A stretch of DNA of 64,000 nt from Chersky-840 sp035604715 (lineage in GTDB: Bacteria; Actinomycetota; Acidimicrobiia; Acidimicrobiales; UBA8190), in the NCBI GenBank assembly GCA_963731665.1, contig CAVSWP010000008.1, positions 868,001 through 932,000 on the forward strand, written 5' to 3'. The notes below the pieces were generated by a model. It saw nothing but the letters and a program-made list of their open reading frames with translations. It was not told where the DNA came from and ran no database searches. Positions 44,232-53,968 of this stretch are shown one piece after another. The translations under genes were made by a program, and so were the position numbers. Position 1 is the stretch's first letter; each line of letters starts with the position of its first letter.

Positions 44232-44945
44232 CAGCCTCCCCTCACCCAACCAATCAAATCGCCGGTGCCCCAGTCAACGGGCGCTCAATATACTCTCGAG
44301 TCCGCTGGCTTCCAGTCAGTTGGGTCTTACGAAGACGGTCACTAAATGCTCTGTTCAGGAGACCGGCCCGATGGTGCGGACCAACTCGTCGGTGCGGCAG
44401 CCTTTGTGTCTCGCCATCGCCGGTTCACGAGCTCTTGGGAGCATGGCACTCCGGTCAGTAGCACCTCCGGAGACCGTCAGGCCCCGACCTCGTCGGCGTT
44501 CGAGCAGTCCTTCATCGAACGGCTTGTGCGGTATGGCCGCGCTCGGTTGTGGTTGACCGTCAGGTCCGCAGCGAGATCCCCCGCCGGAGGCAGGCGCTCG
44601 CCCGTACCCCCCTCGACGACTGCCCCGCGAATCTCCGGCCACGTGCTCGTACAGCGGCGTGGATCTGTCGCATCCACGCCGAGATGGGCCCATGATGCTA
44701 GTTGTAATAGTACTATTTTCCCGGCACGTCTCCGTCGGCTGTCGGCGGAAACCGCATGGGCCAGGCCGAGAGCGCGGTGGGCGACCCGATAACGCTCAGA
44801 ATGGCCCCGTGACTCTCCCCGTCTGCTCTGGATTGCACACCTCCGAGAGTGCGTCGCCGTCTGTCGCCGGGGCTTCCAACCCACTCGAACGGTAGGCTCA
44901 GTCCGCGCCCCTCGTGGCATTCAGACTCTCGGGAAAGGAGGCGCC
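44232..44945. other. 714-nt region without a recognised gene
   Basis: Open frames here (such as 44346-44792 plus and 44477-44920 minus) have biased composition and no recognisable domain. The only clear structure is a 12-bp palindrome (entry at 44706) in an AT-rich patch. The end holds AAAGGAGG for the amidohydrolase. Confidence 0.5.
44706..44717. promoter_or_regulatory. perfect 12-bp palindrome AATAGTACTATT
   Basis: AATAGTACTATT is fully self-complementary and stands out in GC-rich DNA, about 229 nt upstream of the amidohydrolase start. A regulator binding site is possible; there is no other support. Confidence 0.35.
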
Positions 44946-46091
44946 GTGAGCCTGCTCATCGACTCCGATACCCACCTCTTCGAGCCGTCCCGAATGTGGA
45001 AGGAGTACGTCGACCCCGCCGATCGCGACGTGGCCCTCCATATGGAAACGGATGACCTCGGCTACACCTGGCTGATGTTCGGCGACCGTCGCCTGAGTCT
45101 GGGTGGCCCACATCGCCCGGGTGACGTCGACGGTATCGGCATCTTTCGACAGCGCCTGATCGACGGCTTGCCGGCCGAGTTCGACTTGGAGGAGTTCAAC
45201 GCCAGCTATTCCGACCCGTCTGCCCGCCTGGACCAGCTCGATCGAGCCGGTTTCGATGCGTCGATCATGTTTCCGAACTACGGGATCAGTTGGGAGCGGC
45301 CTCTCAAGGATGATTTGCGCGCCACCCTGGCCAACATGACGGCGTGGAACCGTTGGATCGTCGACGTAGCCGCCCGAGGCAGGGGGAGGCTCTTCCCCGT
45401 CGCACACCTGAGCCTCCGGGATTTGCCGTGGCTGGAAGCACAACTGGAAACGCTGGCCGGTGGTGGCATCCGCCTGGCCTTGATCCCACCCTCGTTGGTC
45501 GATGGACGGCCTCTGTCCGACCCTGGGCTCGATCGCGCCTGGGCCGCATTTGTGGACCACGGCATCACTCCGGTCTTCCACGTTGCCAATCAGCCTCGAC
45601 CCTTCGACGAGGCGTGGTACGGAGAGGACATGGAAGGGGGCATCACACCGCTGAGCGTCGTGTTCATCTGGACATCGGCGGCGCTTTCTTTGACCGATCT
45701 GATCCTGAACGGCGTCCTGGAGCGTTACCCCGATCTTCGGATTGGCATCATGGAGCTCTCGGCGACGTGGGTGCCGCAGCATCTGCAGATGATGGACGGT
45801 GGGTATCGACATACCGCCCGGTTCAACGGGGAGTCCACCGGGCTCTCGCTCATGCCAAGCGAATACTTCCGACGCCAGGTGCGGGTGGCAGCCTTCTCCT
45901 ACGAGCAGCCGCACCGGCTTATGAGAGCCTCGGGCGACATCTTCATGGCGTGCAGCGACTATCCGCACACCGAGGGGACGAGTACCGCCATCGAGGACTA
46001 CCGTTCTGTCGGGCTCCAACCGGAGGAGAGCACGACGGGTTTCTTCGGAGGCAATGCCGCCTTTCTCTTGCGGGAGTCGCCGCCCAACTGA
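44946..46091 (+). CDS. amidohydrolase family 2 (ACMSD-like) metal enzyme
   Basis: A 381-residue TIM-barrel hydrolase or decarboxylase. DSDTHLFEPSRMWKEY is the opening metal motif (a D-x-H variant of the HxH pair), GITPVFHVANQP gives the barrel histidine, and FMACSDYPHTEGTSTA the catalytic Asp with D-Y-P-H. Relatives decarboxylate aromatic or ACMS-type acids. AAAGGAGG lies about 6 nt upstream of GTG 44946. The exact substrate is unknown. Confidence 0.87.
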   Translation: MSLLIDSDTHLFEPSRMWKEYVDPADRDVALHMETDDLGYTWLMFGDRRLSLGGPHRPGDVDGIGIFRQRLIDGLPAEFDLEEFNASYSDPSARLDQLDRAGFDASIMFPNYGISWERPLKDDLRATLANMTAWNRWIVDVAARGRGRLFPVAHLSLRDLPWLEAQLETLAGGGIRLALIPPSLVDGRPLSDPGLDRAWAAFVDHGITPVFHVANQPRPFDEAWYGEDMEGGITPLSVVFIWTSAALSLTDLILNGVLERYPDLRIGIMELSATWVPQHLQMMDGGYRHTARFNGESTGLSLMPSEYFRRQVRVAAFSYEQPHRLMRASGDIFMACSDYPHTEGTSTAIEDYRSVGLQPEESTTGFFGGNAAFLLRESPPN

Positions 46092-46194
46092 GCGTGCCGG
46101 AGCCACCGGACACGAAATAGGGCCCCCGACCAGAGAAGCGTTGTGTTTCGGGCGTCTGCGACACTTCGGTCCAGCACTCGAACGGGACCCCCAA

Positions 46195-48609
46195 ATGCCG
46201 CCTGATCCAGAGGGGGCGTCGGCCCCTGTTTCGGCGCTTTTCGGGCGGAAGCGGCTTCAGCCAGATCCTCTGATTGCCGAACACAATACGGTGACACTGT
46301 CGGCTTCTCCGCCGGACGAAACCCCGCTTGAGCAGGGAGAAAACGCCCGGAAGAGGATCTTGGCGGCCTTTGGACTGCTTGGCTTCCTGTTCGTGGGCTA
46401 CCTGGGATGGATGATCTTTCTCCCTCACTTCCGTTACTCGCCTGTCGTCAACGGTTGGCTGCCCGACGGATTCGAGTTGATCGTCGCCCTCTTATGCCTG
46501 GCCAGGGGCCTGCTTCGTCAACGGGGCCGAGTCGTGGCACTTGCCTTGGGAGTGGGTCTCCTCTCGTGGGCCATCGGGGACACCTTGTGGTCCGCCCAGA
46601 CGCTTGGAGGGGCAAGTCCCCCGAGCCCGTCGTGGGCAGACGCCTTCTGGCTGGGGTTCTACCCGCCCGCCTACGTGGCCGTGGTTCTCTTCATGCGGCG
46701 CGAAGTCAGAAGGATTGCCGATTCGAGCTGGCTGGACGGTGCCGTCGCCGGACTGGGGGCGGCTTCGGTGTGCGCCGCATTCGCGTTTCAAGGCCTCGCG
46801 CAATCGGCGGGGGGCAGTTCGCTGGCCAAAGCGACCAACTTGGCGTATCCAATCGGAGACTTGCTGCTTTTTGCCCTGGTCGTCGGAGGCACAACCTTGC
46901 TCTCGGGCAAGACGACCGCACCTTGGATTCTCTTAGCGGCCGCGATGGCTTTGAATGCCGTGGGCGACACGTTCAACCTGTTTCCATCGTCCTTCGGAAC
47001 TCCGCGGGTCGATACCGTGTTTCATGCCCTGGCATGGCCAGCCGCCGGTCTTCTCATGTCCATCGCCGTGTGGCTACGTCCCCGACCGCCCAACCTCCTC
47101 GCCTATCAAAAGCCAGCCGGATTCGTGCTCCCCGGTCTCGCCGCTGTCTCGGCATTCATCATCCTCTTTACCGGCTCATTCCATCACGTCAGTCGGGTGG
47201 CTCTGGTGTTGGCGGGAGCCACACTCATTGCGGTTGGCCTGCGGCTGGCGTTATCGGTGCGGGGATTGCGCACTGTCACTCAAGACCGACTTCGCCAGTC
47301 AGTCACCGATGAGCTGACTGGTCTTCGGAATCGTCGATATCTCTTTCAGGTCCTCGACACGTTCTTCGGCAGTCAGATCGACCGACGGTCAACAAAGCGG
47401 AAGCTCGCCTTTCTCTTTATCGACCTCAATCATTTCAAGGAGATCAACGACTCCTTCGGCCATTCGGCCGGCGACGAGCTCCTGAAGCAGCTGGGTCCGC
47501 GACTCACGGCATCGTTGCGGGGCTCAGAAGTTCTTGTTCGGCTAGGCGGCGATGAATTCGGGATCGTACTATTGGACGCCGACGCCTACGATGCCACGGC
47601 GGTCGCGCAGCGTCTCATGACGAGCATCGAGGAACCGTTCGTCCTTGAGGGTGTCAGCGCCAGCGTCAGCGCGAGCATGGGTATCGCCACGGCGCCCAGA
47701 GATGCCACCGATCGCGCCGGGCTTTTGCGGTGCGCCGACATTGCGATGTATCGAGCCAAGCTGGGCGACTTTTCTTTTGCTGTCTACGACCCTGATCTCG
47801 ATGAGGGCGGGAACCTCTGGCGTCTTGGCGAAGAGCTGCGTGTGGCCGTCGAGGAAGGACAGTTTGAGTTGTACTTCCAACCACAGCTCGATCTCCACAG
47901 CGGTGAGATCTCAGCTGTCGAGGCCCTTCTTCGCTGGCCCCATGCCAGACTCGGCTTTGTCCCACCTCTCAAGTTCCTTCCTCTCGCCGAGGAGGCAAGC
48001 CTCATGCCGTCGCTGACGAGGTGGGTGCTCGACCACGCCCTCGCGCAATGCGCGTCCTGGAGAGCCACTGGACAATGCGTGACCGTCTCGGTGAACGCCT
48101 CACCTACGAACCTTCTCGATCCAGGGTTCACGGATCTCGTCTGGGACCTGCTCAACCGCCACGGTCTGCCCGCTCAAGCGTTGGTCCTGGAGGTCACCGA
48201 GACGAGCATCATTGCAAACCTTGGAGGAACCAAACGTGTCATCGAAGAGCTACGAGACCTCGGTGTCGTCGTCTCGATCGACGACTTCGGAGCGGGATTC
48301 ACCTCCCTGGCTTATCTGAGCGATCTGGCAGTGGGAGAGCTCAAGCTGGACGGCATATTCGTCACCGACCTCGCCGCCGGAAACAGAGAACGCGATCTCG
48401 AGCTTGTTCGGGCCACCATCGAGCTTGGTCACGCGATGGGGCTGAGGGTCGTCGCCGAATGCATCGAGGACAAACAGACCCTCGATCTTCTTGCTGACCT
48501 CGGGTGCGATCTCGGCCAGGGGTACTTCATCAGCCGACCCATGCCAGCGGACAGACTTTCCTTCCGGTCAGAGCTCTCCAGCGCCCCTGCGGCGGCGCTC
48601 ACCGGGTAG
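46195..48609 (+). CDS. membrane diguanylate cyclase/phosphodiesterase (GGDEF-EAL)
   Basis: About 804 residues. After a short cytosolic start, about 9 transmembrane helices (FGLLGFLFVGYLGWMIF onward), then a GGDEF domain with intact GGDEF at 451-455 (LVRLGGDEFGIVL) and an EAL domain with EALL at 576-579 and conserved DDFGAGFTSLAYL. Both c-di-GMP synthesis and breakdown are therefore possible. ATG 46195 is used; GTG 46291 is an alternative. It converges on the DMFase-like gene. Confidence 0.92.
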   Translation: MPPDPEGASAPVSALFGRKRLQPDPLIAEHNTVTLSASPPDETPLEQGENARKRILAAFGLLGFLFVGYLGWMIFLPHFRYSPVVNGWLPDGFELIVALLCLARGLLRQRGRVVALALGVGLLSWAIGDTLWSAQTLGGASPPSPSWADAFWLGFYPPAYVAVVLFMRREVRRIADSSWLDGAVAGLGAASVCAAFAFQGLAQSAGGSSLAKATNLAYPIGDLLLFALVVGGTTLLSGKTTAPWILLAAAMALNAVGDTFNLFPSSFGTPRVDTVFHALAWPAAGLLMSIAVWLRPRPPNLLAYQKPAGFVLPGLAAVSAFIILFTGSFHHVSRVALVLAGATLIAVGLRLALSVRGLRTVTQDRLRQSVTDELTGLRNRRYLFQVLDTFFGSQIDRRSTKRKLAFLFIDLNHFKEINDSFGHSAGDELLKQLGPRLTASLRGSEVLVRLGGDEFGIVLLDADAYDATAVAQRLMTSIEEPFVLEGVSASVSASMGIATAPRDATDRAGLLRCADIAMYRAKLGDFSFAVYDPDLDEGGNLWRLGEELRVAVEEGQFELYFQPQLDLHSGEISAVEALLRWPHARLGFVPPLKFLPLAEEASLMPSLTRWVLDHALAQCASWRATGQCVTVSVNASPTNLLDPGFTDLVWDLLNRHGLPAQALVLEVTETSIIANLGGTKRVIEELRDLGVVVSIDDFGAGFTSLAYLSDLAVGELKLDGIFVTDLAAGNRERDLELVRATIELGHAMGLRVVAECIEDKQTLDLLADLGCDLGQGYFISRPMPADRLSFRSELSSAPAAALTG

Positions 48610-48686
48610 AGCCATGAGAATGGAACAGCGGCGGACCTAAGTCGACACGCCCACACCCGGCCGTCCGTCAACCTGGCTTGATGGTC

Positions 48687-48710
48687 TGGCCGATCTCTGA
48701 AAGTCGGCCA
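48687..48710. terminator. hairpin between convergent genes
   Basis: TGGCCGA (48687-48693) and TCGGCCA (48704-48710) form a 7-bp perfect stem with a 10-nt loop, between the ends of the GGDEF-EAL gene (48609) and the DMFase-like gene (48743). No T-run follows on either strand, so it may terminate weakly or need Rho. Confidence 0.45.
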
Positions 48711-48742
48711 AAGCTGAGAGCCAACACGTGATTGGCCGAGGA

Positions 48743-50242
48743 TCAGCTCGACCCCAACCTGGTCAGTACGTTCCTGGTGATCTGTTCGATCTGTGGGTCT
48801 CGCTCTGCCAGCCCGTGAGCCCAGTCGGTCGACCCCGACGTCATCACGGTTGCTCCGGCCTCGTTCGTGTAAGCACCCAGAACGGCGTGGCCGTGACGGA
48901 TGCGCTCCATCGCCTCGGGCTGGCGCGTCCCGAACACGCGTGACGCGATGTACTCCAACTCGCTCGGCTCGCCCGGCTTGGGTGGACGGGGCGCCGTCTC
49001 GCGGGTGAAGTGCTGAGTGGGGCACGTGCCGAGGATCTCGAACGTCGACGGCGTGCCGTCCTCGCCGGTGGGGTACGGCAGTCCGTCGCGGTAGGTGAAC
49101 ACGCACCCGTCGCACTCGTAGCCAACGACTGTGGCGCCGGCACCGAGCACGTCGCCATAGCCGATCCCGGTACCGTCGAACATCCAGTGATCTGCGCGGT
49201 GAACGGTGTAGCCACCGAGACCGGCAGTCACGTTGCGACCGATGCGGTGGTAGCCCCCGCGGGTGAACGAGACGCCGGTCATGGAGTTCTCGGGACGACC
49301 AACGGCCACATCGGACCAGAACGTCGTCACCTCTGCTTCGCGCGCAGTTCTCATCAGCGGGTCTTTCTTGAAGAAGCCTTTGTACCCGACAATGACATCG
49401 TGATCGTCTCCCTCGATGCGCACCTGCCACAACGACGTATTGCCCGAGAAGAAGGCGGCGTTCCCGCCGCTCGCAATGAATGCTTCGACTGTGTCGCGCA
49501 TTCCGTGAGACCAGTATTCGTCGTGGCCGATGGATAGATAAAGCTTGGCGTTGTCCAACACCTCAGGGTGTTCTTCAAGGTCGGCATTCGTGCACACACC
49601 GATCTCGAAACCTTCACGTTCGGCCCACTCGATGAACGGTAGTTCCCAGTCGGGCCAACCCGCAGACCCGGCATAGCCCGACAGATGGTTGATCTGGATA
49701 TATCCGACGTGTGCGGCATTCTGCGGATCAGGCACCCCCGTACCCGTCACTCGGCGGCCCCTGCCCGGCGGTTTGTAGAGGTAGCCAGCCGACATCGGTC
49801 GCTGCATGGAAACGTGGGTACCGCCGGTATACAGATTGGATCCGCCGAAATCGTTGTAGGCATGCCACGTATTGGTTGTCAGTGCGATCACGATGCGAGC
49901 GCCAGAAGGCGGGCGAACGACAAAGAATGCGTAGTCGCGGCGCACCTTTTCACCCACGTCGATCTCCATGACCACCTCGTAGTATCCCGATCTCCACGTT
50001 GGGTCGACGTCAATCGCGAGAGCAACAGGCCAACGGCAACCCTTCGAGGAAGCATCCGCTGGCGTGTCATGCTCGTCGGCCGCGACGGCGTGAGAACTGA
50101 AAACGACCTCCCGCCGAACGCCGACCCGTGCCACCTCGACGCGCACCGGCCGGCTAGCGGCCGACGAAATATGCAAACCTACCTGCTCGCCCCGACACAC
50201 CGACTGCGGCCAGCAGTACCCCGTAACCACCTCGCGTCCCAT
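48743..50242 (-). CDS. N,N-dimethylformamidase large-subunit-like protein
   Basis: A 499-residue protein. TTNTWHAYNDFGGSNLYTG and GHDEYWSHGMRDTVEAFIA are hallmarks of the dimethylformamidase beta-subunit C-terminal domain, which contains an Fe site in the characterised enzyme. The protein is shorter than DmfA2 and lacks its extra N-terminal domains, as do many uncharacterised actinobacterial homologues. It may cleave an amide, but the substrate is not proven. ATG 50242 is used. Confidence 0.82.
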   Translation of the reverse strand: MGREVVTGYCWPQSVCRGEQVGLHISSAASRPVRVEVARVGVRREVVFSSHAVAADEHDTPADASSKGCRWPVALAIDVDPTWRSGYYEVVMEIDVGEKVRRDYAFFVVRPPSGARIVIALTTNTWHAYNDFGGSNLYTGGTHVSMQRPMSAGYLYKPPGRGRRVTGTGVPDPQNAAHVGYIQINHLSGYAGSAGWPDWELPFIEWAEREGFEIGVCTNADLEEHPEVLDNAKLYLSIGHDEYWSHGMRDTVEAFIASGGNAAFFSGNTSLWQVRIEGDDHDVIVGYKGFFKKDPLMRTAREAEVTTFWSDVAVGRPENSMTGVSFTRGGYHRIGRNVTAGLGGYTVHRADHWMFDGTGIGYGDVLGAGATVVGYECDGCVFTYRDGLPYPTGEDGTPSTFEILGTCPTQHFTRETAPRPPKPGEPSELEYIASRVFGTRQPEAMERIRHGHAVLGAYTNEAGATVMTSGSTDWAHGLAERDPQIEQITRNVLTRLGSS

Positions 50243-50620
50243 ATCCCGACCCTAACTTGGCCACATCACTGGCGGCGTTCGAAGAAGGTCATGTGGGGGC
50301 GCAGTATGCGAGCAGAAACGCCCATCCGGCCAGCTCACGCCGCCAGCCGGTCGCGGTTGATGATCCGCCGGGCTTGTGGTTGTCGTAGGCGCGTTCTGAC
50401 AGGAGACGCTGGTTGGCATCGAGTGACCTGGTTGCAACTGTGAGCAGCGGTCTCGCCCTGGTGGTCGGTATCCCCTACTTCCGAGAGCTCGGAAGGGCGC
50501 ACCCGAATCACCCGAGGTCGCCACCTACGGAAATACCCCTTCCGATGGGCAAGGCTCCCGAAGCAACGAGGGCGGTGAGGGTGGTTGAATATGCGAACCA
50601 TCCATTGACTCGGGAGTTCT
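50243..50620. other. divergent spacer between DMFase-like and P450 genes
   Basis: 378 nt. CGGGAG precedes the P450 start. No other gene, repeat or operator was recognised. Confidence 0.5.
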
Positions 50621-51900
50621 ATGATTCACAACGGTGCCGTTCGGTTTGATCCGTTTGAGACGGGCCAGATTGCGGATCCCTACTCGGGGTACAGATGGCT
50701 AAGAGACGAGGCGCCGCTGCACTACGTCGACGTCGATGACCTCTGGTTGGTGAGTCGCTACGACGACTGTTCGGAACTGCTGCGGGACCCGTCGACGTTC
50801 TCGTCCAGGCTTGGAGTCGGGAAGCTCATGAGCGGGGGTTTGGGACGCCGTGCGGCCGCGCAGATGGCCGACGTTCCCCAATCGCTCTAGGGGATGACCG
50901 AGCTTCGGATACTCATAGCGCTCGACCCACCCGATCACGTCCGTCTGCGTCGGCTGGTAAATCGGCCGTTCACACCCCGAGAGATCGGGGCCCACGAATC
51001 CTGGATGCGACCGCTGTGCGAAACGATCTTCGAGCCAGTTCCGCCGACAAGGCTGACTGGGTGCGGGACTTCACCTTCCCGTTTCCCGTCATGGTCATCG
51101 GCAAGCTGCTCGGCATACCCGCCTCACTGGGAGACGACTTCAAGCGCTGGTCCGACGACTTGGTGGGCCTCGTTGGGGGTCCAGGAGCCGACACCGAACG
51201 AGGGATCACCAGCTTCATCGAGATGCTGGGTTTCTTCCATGAGGCGATCGCTCGCCGTCGCTCGGAGCCTGCCGACGATCTCATCAGCATGCTGATCCAC
51301 AACGCCGATGCCGAGGACGAACCTCTCACTGCCGACGAACTGGTCCTGTTCTGCGTGCTCCTGCTCGTCGCTGGGAACGAGACCACCACAAATCTGTTGT
51401 CGAATGTCATGAAGATCTTCACCTCAATGCCGGAGGTCCTTGATCGCCTTCGAAGCGACCCGCAGACGATCCCGGCCACCGTGGAAGAGGTGCTCCGCTT
51501 CGACTCACCAGTCCAGGCTCTCCCCCGAGGCACGACCGCACCGATCACGCTCGCCGGCGGCCGGATCCCGGCTGGCGCAACTGTCCTGGTGTACTTCGGA
51601 GCCGCCAATCGTGACGAGCGTCACTTCCCAGATCCTGACCGCTTCGATGTAGGACGGAACCCCATCGACCACATCGGTTTCGGAGCCGGCTTCCACCTCT
51701 GCCTGGGCGCCCCACTTGCCCGCTTGGAGGCCAGAATCGCCCTGGAGACATTGGTGCGCCACGTAACCGATGTGGCACTCACTTCTCCGCCCGTATTGAC
51801 CGACGGAGCGCTCCTTCGGGGATGCAAGTCGATGCCGGTCGCGCTGAGAGTGGCCCGAGAGGCCAGGTCACACGAGGGTTCGAGGCGGCCGGGATCGTGA
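50621..51900 (+). pseudogene. cytochrome P450, broken by an in-frame TAG and a frameshift
   Basis: Coding similarity starts at ATG 50621 (FDPFETGQIADPYSGYRWLR), meets TAG at 50888-50890, continues in the same frame as LIALDPPDHVRLRRLVNRPF, and shifts frame at about 51040 to DWVRDFTFPFPVMVIGKLLG. The rest has the I-helix LLLVAGNETTTNLL, the ExxR motif EEVLRFDSP and haem loop GFGAGFHLCLGAPLAR with its cysteine. It would be a soluble bacterial P450 of about 425 residues; no redox partner is nearby. Two lesions suggest decay rather than a single error. Confidence 0.85.
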
Positions 51901-52085
51901 TTGCGAGCGGTTGTGTCGAGCCTCGTCGTGCCGGCGAACGGTACGTTCCGGCCGGGCCGCGATACACGACGGGACAGGGATCCTCGAGTATGCGTTGTTG
52001 CGCGGGCCCTCACCTGAGCCGGTTCGGGTCGGGAACGAGCCGCAGGCCACAATGGGCGGTCATGCCTATGCCAGGATGAGGGATC

Positions 52086-52844
52086 GTGCAGGGCTCATGC
52101 GAGGCGCTCATCGAGGAAGCTGAAGCGGCTTCCATCCAAGGATGGGACTTCAGTTGGCTCAATGGGCGAGCTACGGAGGAGCGGCCCAGTTGGGGCTACT
52201 CCAAGTTGTTGATTGAGCGGGCGAAAGGCGTGTCGTCCTTGCTCGACCTCCAGACGGGCGGGGGCGAGCTGCTGAGCCAGTTGCCACGGCTACCCCCGCT
52301 CACTGTTGCAACCGAAGGATGGGAGCCGAACGTGCGTCTGGCCGCCCAGCGACTGCACCCACGACGTGTGTGGGTCGTGGTTGCTCAGGAGGACCGACCG
52401 ACGCTGCCATTCGGCTCGGGGATCTTTGACCTCGTTGTCAGTCGACATCCGGTCGTGACCTGGTGGGACGAGGTCGCACGAGTCCTTCGGCCGGGCGGCC
52501 GCTACGTCTCCCAGCAGGTCGGCCCGCACAGCATGCGAGAAGTCACCGAGTTCTTCACAGGTCCTCAACCTGCCACGTCGTCGAGGAGGCCAGAACTGGC
52601 CCACGAGCAGGCGACAACAGCGGGGCTCCGAGTCGATGACCTCAAGGTGGCGCGACTTCGCGCCACCTTTGCCGACGTTGGTGCGCTCGTGTACTTCCTG
52701 CGACTCGTTGTCTGGATCGTTCCTGATTTCAGCGTGGAGAAGTACCGCGATCGACTGGCCGCCATGCATCGGGAGATCACGACCAACGGACCCTTCGTCG
52801 CCCATGCCACCCGCTTTCTGATCGAGGCAACGAAGCCAGGTTGA
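52086..52844 (+). CDS. class I SAM-dependent methyltransferase
   Basis: A 252-residue Rossmann methyltransferase. SSLLDLQTGGGELLSQLPRL is motif I (G-x-G-G variant), VATEGWEPNVRLAAQRL motif II, FDLVVSRHPVVTWWDEVARV and LRPGGRYVSQQVG the post-I strand and motif III region. Target molecule is unknown. GTG 52086 is chosen because GAGGGATC lies immediately upstream. Confidence 0.85.
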   Translation: MQGSCEALIEEAEAASIQGWDFSWLNGRATEERPSWGYSKLLIERAKGVSSLLDLQTGGGELLSQLPRLPPLTVATEGWEPNVRLAAQRLHPRRVWVVVAQEDRPTLPFGSGIFDLVVSRHPVVTWWDEVARVLRPGGRYVSQQVGPHSMREVTEFFTGPQPATSSRRPELAHEQATTAGLRVDDLKVARLRATFADVGALVYFLRLVVWIVPDFSVEKYRDRLAAMHREITTNGPFVAHATRFLIEATKPG

Positions 52845-52975
52845 CGAAGCACACGTTGCCTCACGCCCACGCGCTTTAGTCGGTCCCTCGCTGTCAATCC
52901 CTTCACTCCGCCCATCGGGTCGCCACCAGGAGATCGCTTGGGATGGCCGGGAGGGGGCCGCATCGCTGGAGCGCT

Positions 52976-53287
52976 CTAAGGAGTCATCTCCTTCACGATG
53001 GTCAGGTCGACAAACTCCGGCGGACCATCGAAGATCTCCCCCATCAGTGCCCTGACCTCGGCCAACCCCTCCTGGCGTCGTGAGTCGTTCTCTCGGGCTC
53101 GCGCCTTCTTCTCGCTCTCGAAAACGACGAGCGTGAAGGCCCGGGTCGGATCATTCTGGTCCTGCATCATCATCGATCGCACCAAGCCCGAATTCGGTTG
53201 TTCAGTCGCTTGTAACTGCTCTGCCAGCTTCGGTAGGTCGCCTTCCCGGCCAGGCTTGATCCGCGCGGTGATGAGTTGCGCCCACAT
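52976..53287 (-). CDS. antibiotic biosynthesis monooxygenase (ABM) domain-like protein
   Basis: A 103-residue dimeric ferredoxin-like protein: QLITARIKPGREGDLPKL, RAFTLVVFESEKKARARE and EFVDLTIVKE. Such proteins can be cofactor-free monooxygenases or haem-associated. TAGGAGGAT precedes ATG 53287 by 6 nt. The function cannot be specified further. Confidence 0.75.
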   Translation of the reverse strand: MWAQLITARIKPGREGDLPKLAEQLQATEQPNSGLVRSMMMQDQNDPTRAFTLVVFESEKKARARENDSRRQEGLAEVRALMGEIFDGPPEFVDLTIVKEMTP

Positions 53288-53410
53288 GCTGTGATCCTCC
53301 TATGCGTCGATGTATGCAGCACCCTACTGCGCACATCCAAGACCCGCTGAGGGGTGTCATATCGGATGCCTTGCCCCAAGGGTCAGGTGATCAGGATCGG
53401 CACTTCGGCT

Positions 53411-53761
53411 CTAGCCGACCGTCACGACCTCGATCCAGCTGATCACGTTTCCATCGGAATCCACCACGACCGCCTTGCGTCCGGAGTCTCCGACTGCCTC
53501 GATTGGCCCGGCGCCTATCCCCCGAGCCGCGAGGTCCGCGACGAACTGGTCTAGGTCGTTGACCGAGATCGTCACTACGGTGCGCCCAGCGCGCGCCTCG
53601 TCCTCGATCACATAGAGCCAGCCGTTCCCGGCCACGCGCCACATGACCTCGTTCTCGTTGGGAACGATGTCGGCTGATCGCCCAAAGAGTTGTTCATACC
53701 AGCCAATCGCCAGCTGGAGGTCTGCTACAGGCACACTCGCGAAGAGCACCTCCATGGTCAT
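53411..53761 (-). CDS. VOC/glyoxalase-like protein
   Basis: A 116-residue two-module VOC protein: FASVPVADLQLAIGWYEQLF is the opening strand-helix, and RAGRTVVTISVNDLDQFVAD with KAVVVDSDGNVISWIEV the second module. Family members bind a metal and catalyse isomerisation, dioxygenation or resistance-type reactions; the classical metal ligands are not obvious here. ATG 53761 is the first of two close ATG codons. Confidence 0.8.
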   Translation of the reverse strand: MTMEVLFASVPVADLQLAIGWYEQLFGRSADIVPNENEVMWRVAGNGWLYVIEDEARAGRTVVTISVNDLDQFVADLAARGIGAGPIEAVGDSGRKAVVVDSDGNVISWIEVVTVG

Positions 53762-53968
53762 CCCGTCAGCCTGTCCGATGTCGAAGGGACATGTCGAGTC
53801 TCGGGCGCCGCGTTCCCCGTCGATCGCGCTTGCCCCCGGGGACTGGTCGGAGACGGCGGATCCCTGGTGGGTGCAGCGCCTTTCGAAGACTGCGACGGAG
53901 ATCTCTCCCTGCGAGATCTGGTCGGGGCCCCCAACAAATCAGCCTGAGCCGCCGCGGCTACTCCCGCG

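Noticed and set aside
44346..44920. Plus and minus frames of about 147 codons in the 714-nt gap.
   Set aside because: No recognisable domain, poor start sites, and Arg/Ser-biased composition.
50888..50890. In-frame TAG in the P450 as recoding (pyrrolysine or readthrough).
   Set aside because: The gene also has a frameshift, TAG is used as a normal stop elsewhere in the window (for example 15272, 24958, 25788), and no PylS or PylT is seen.
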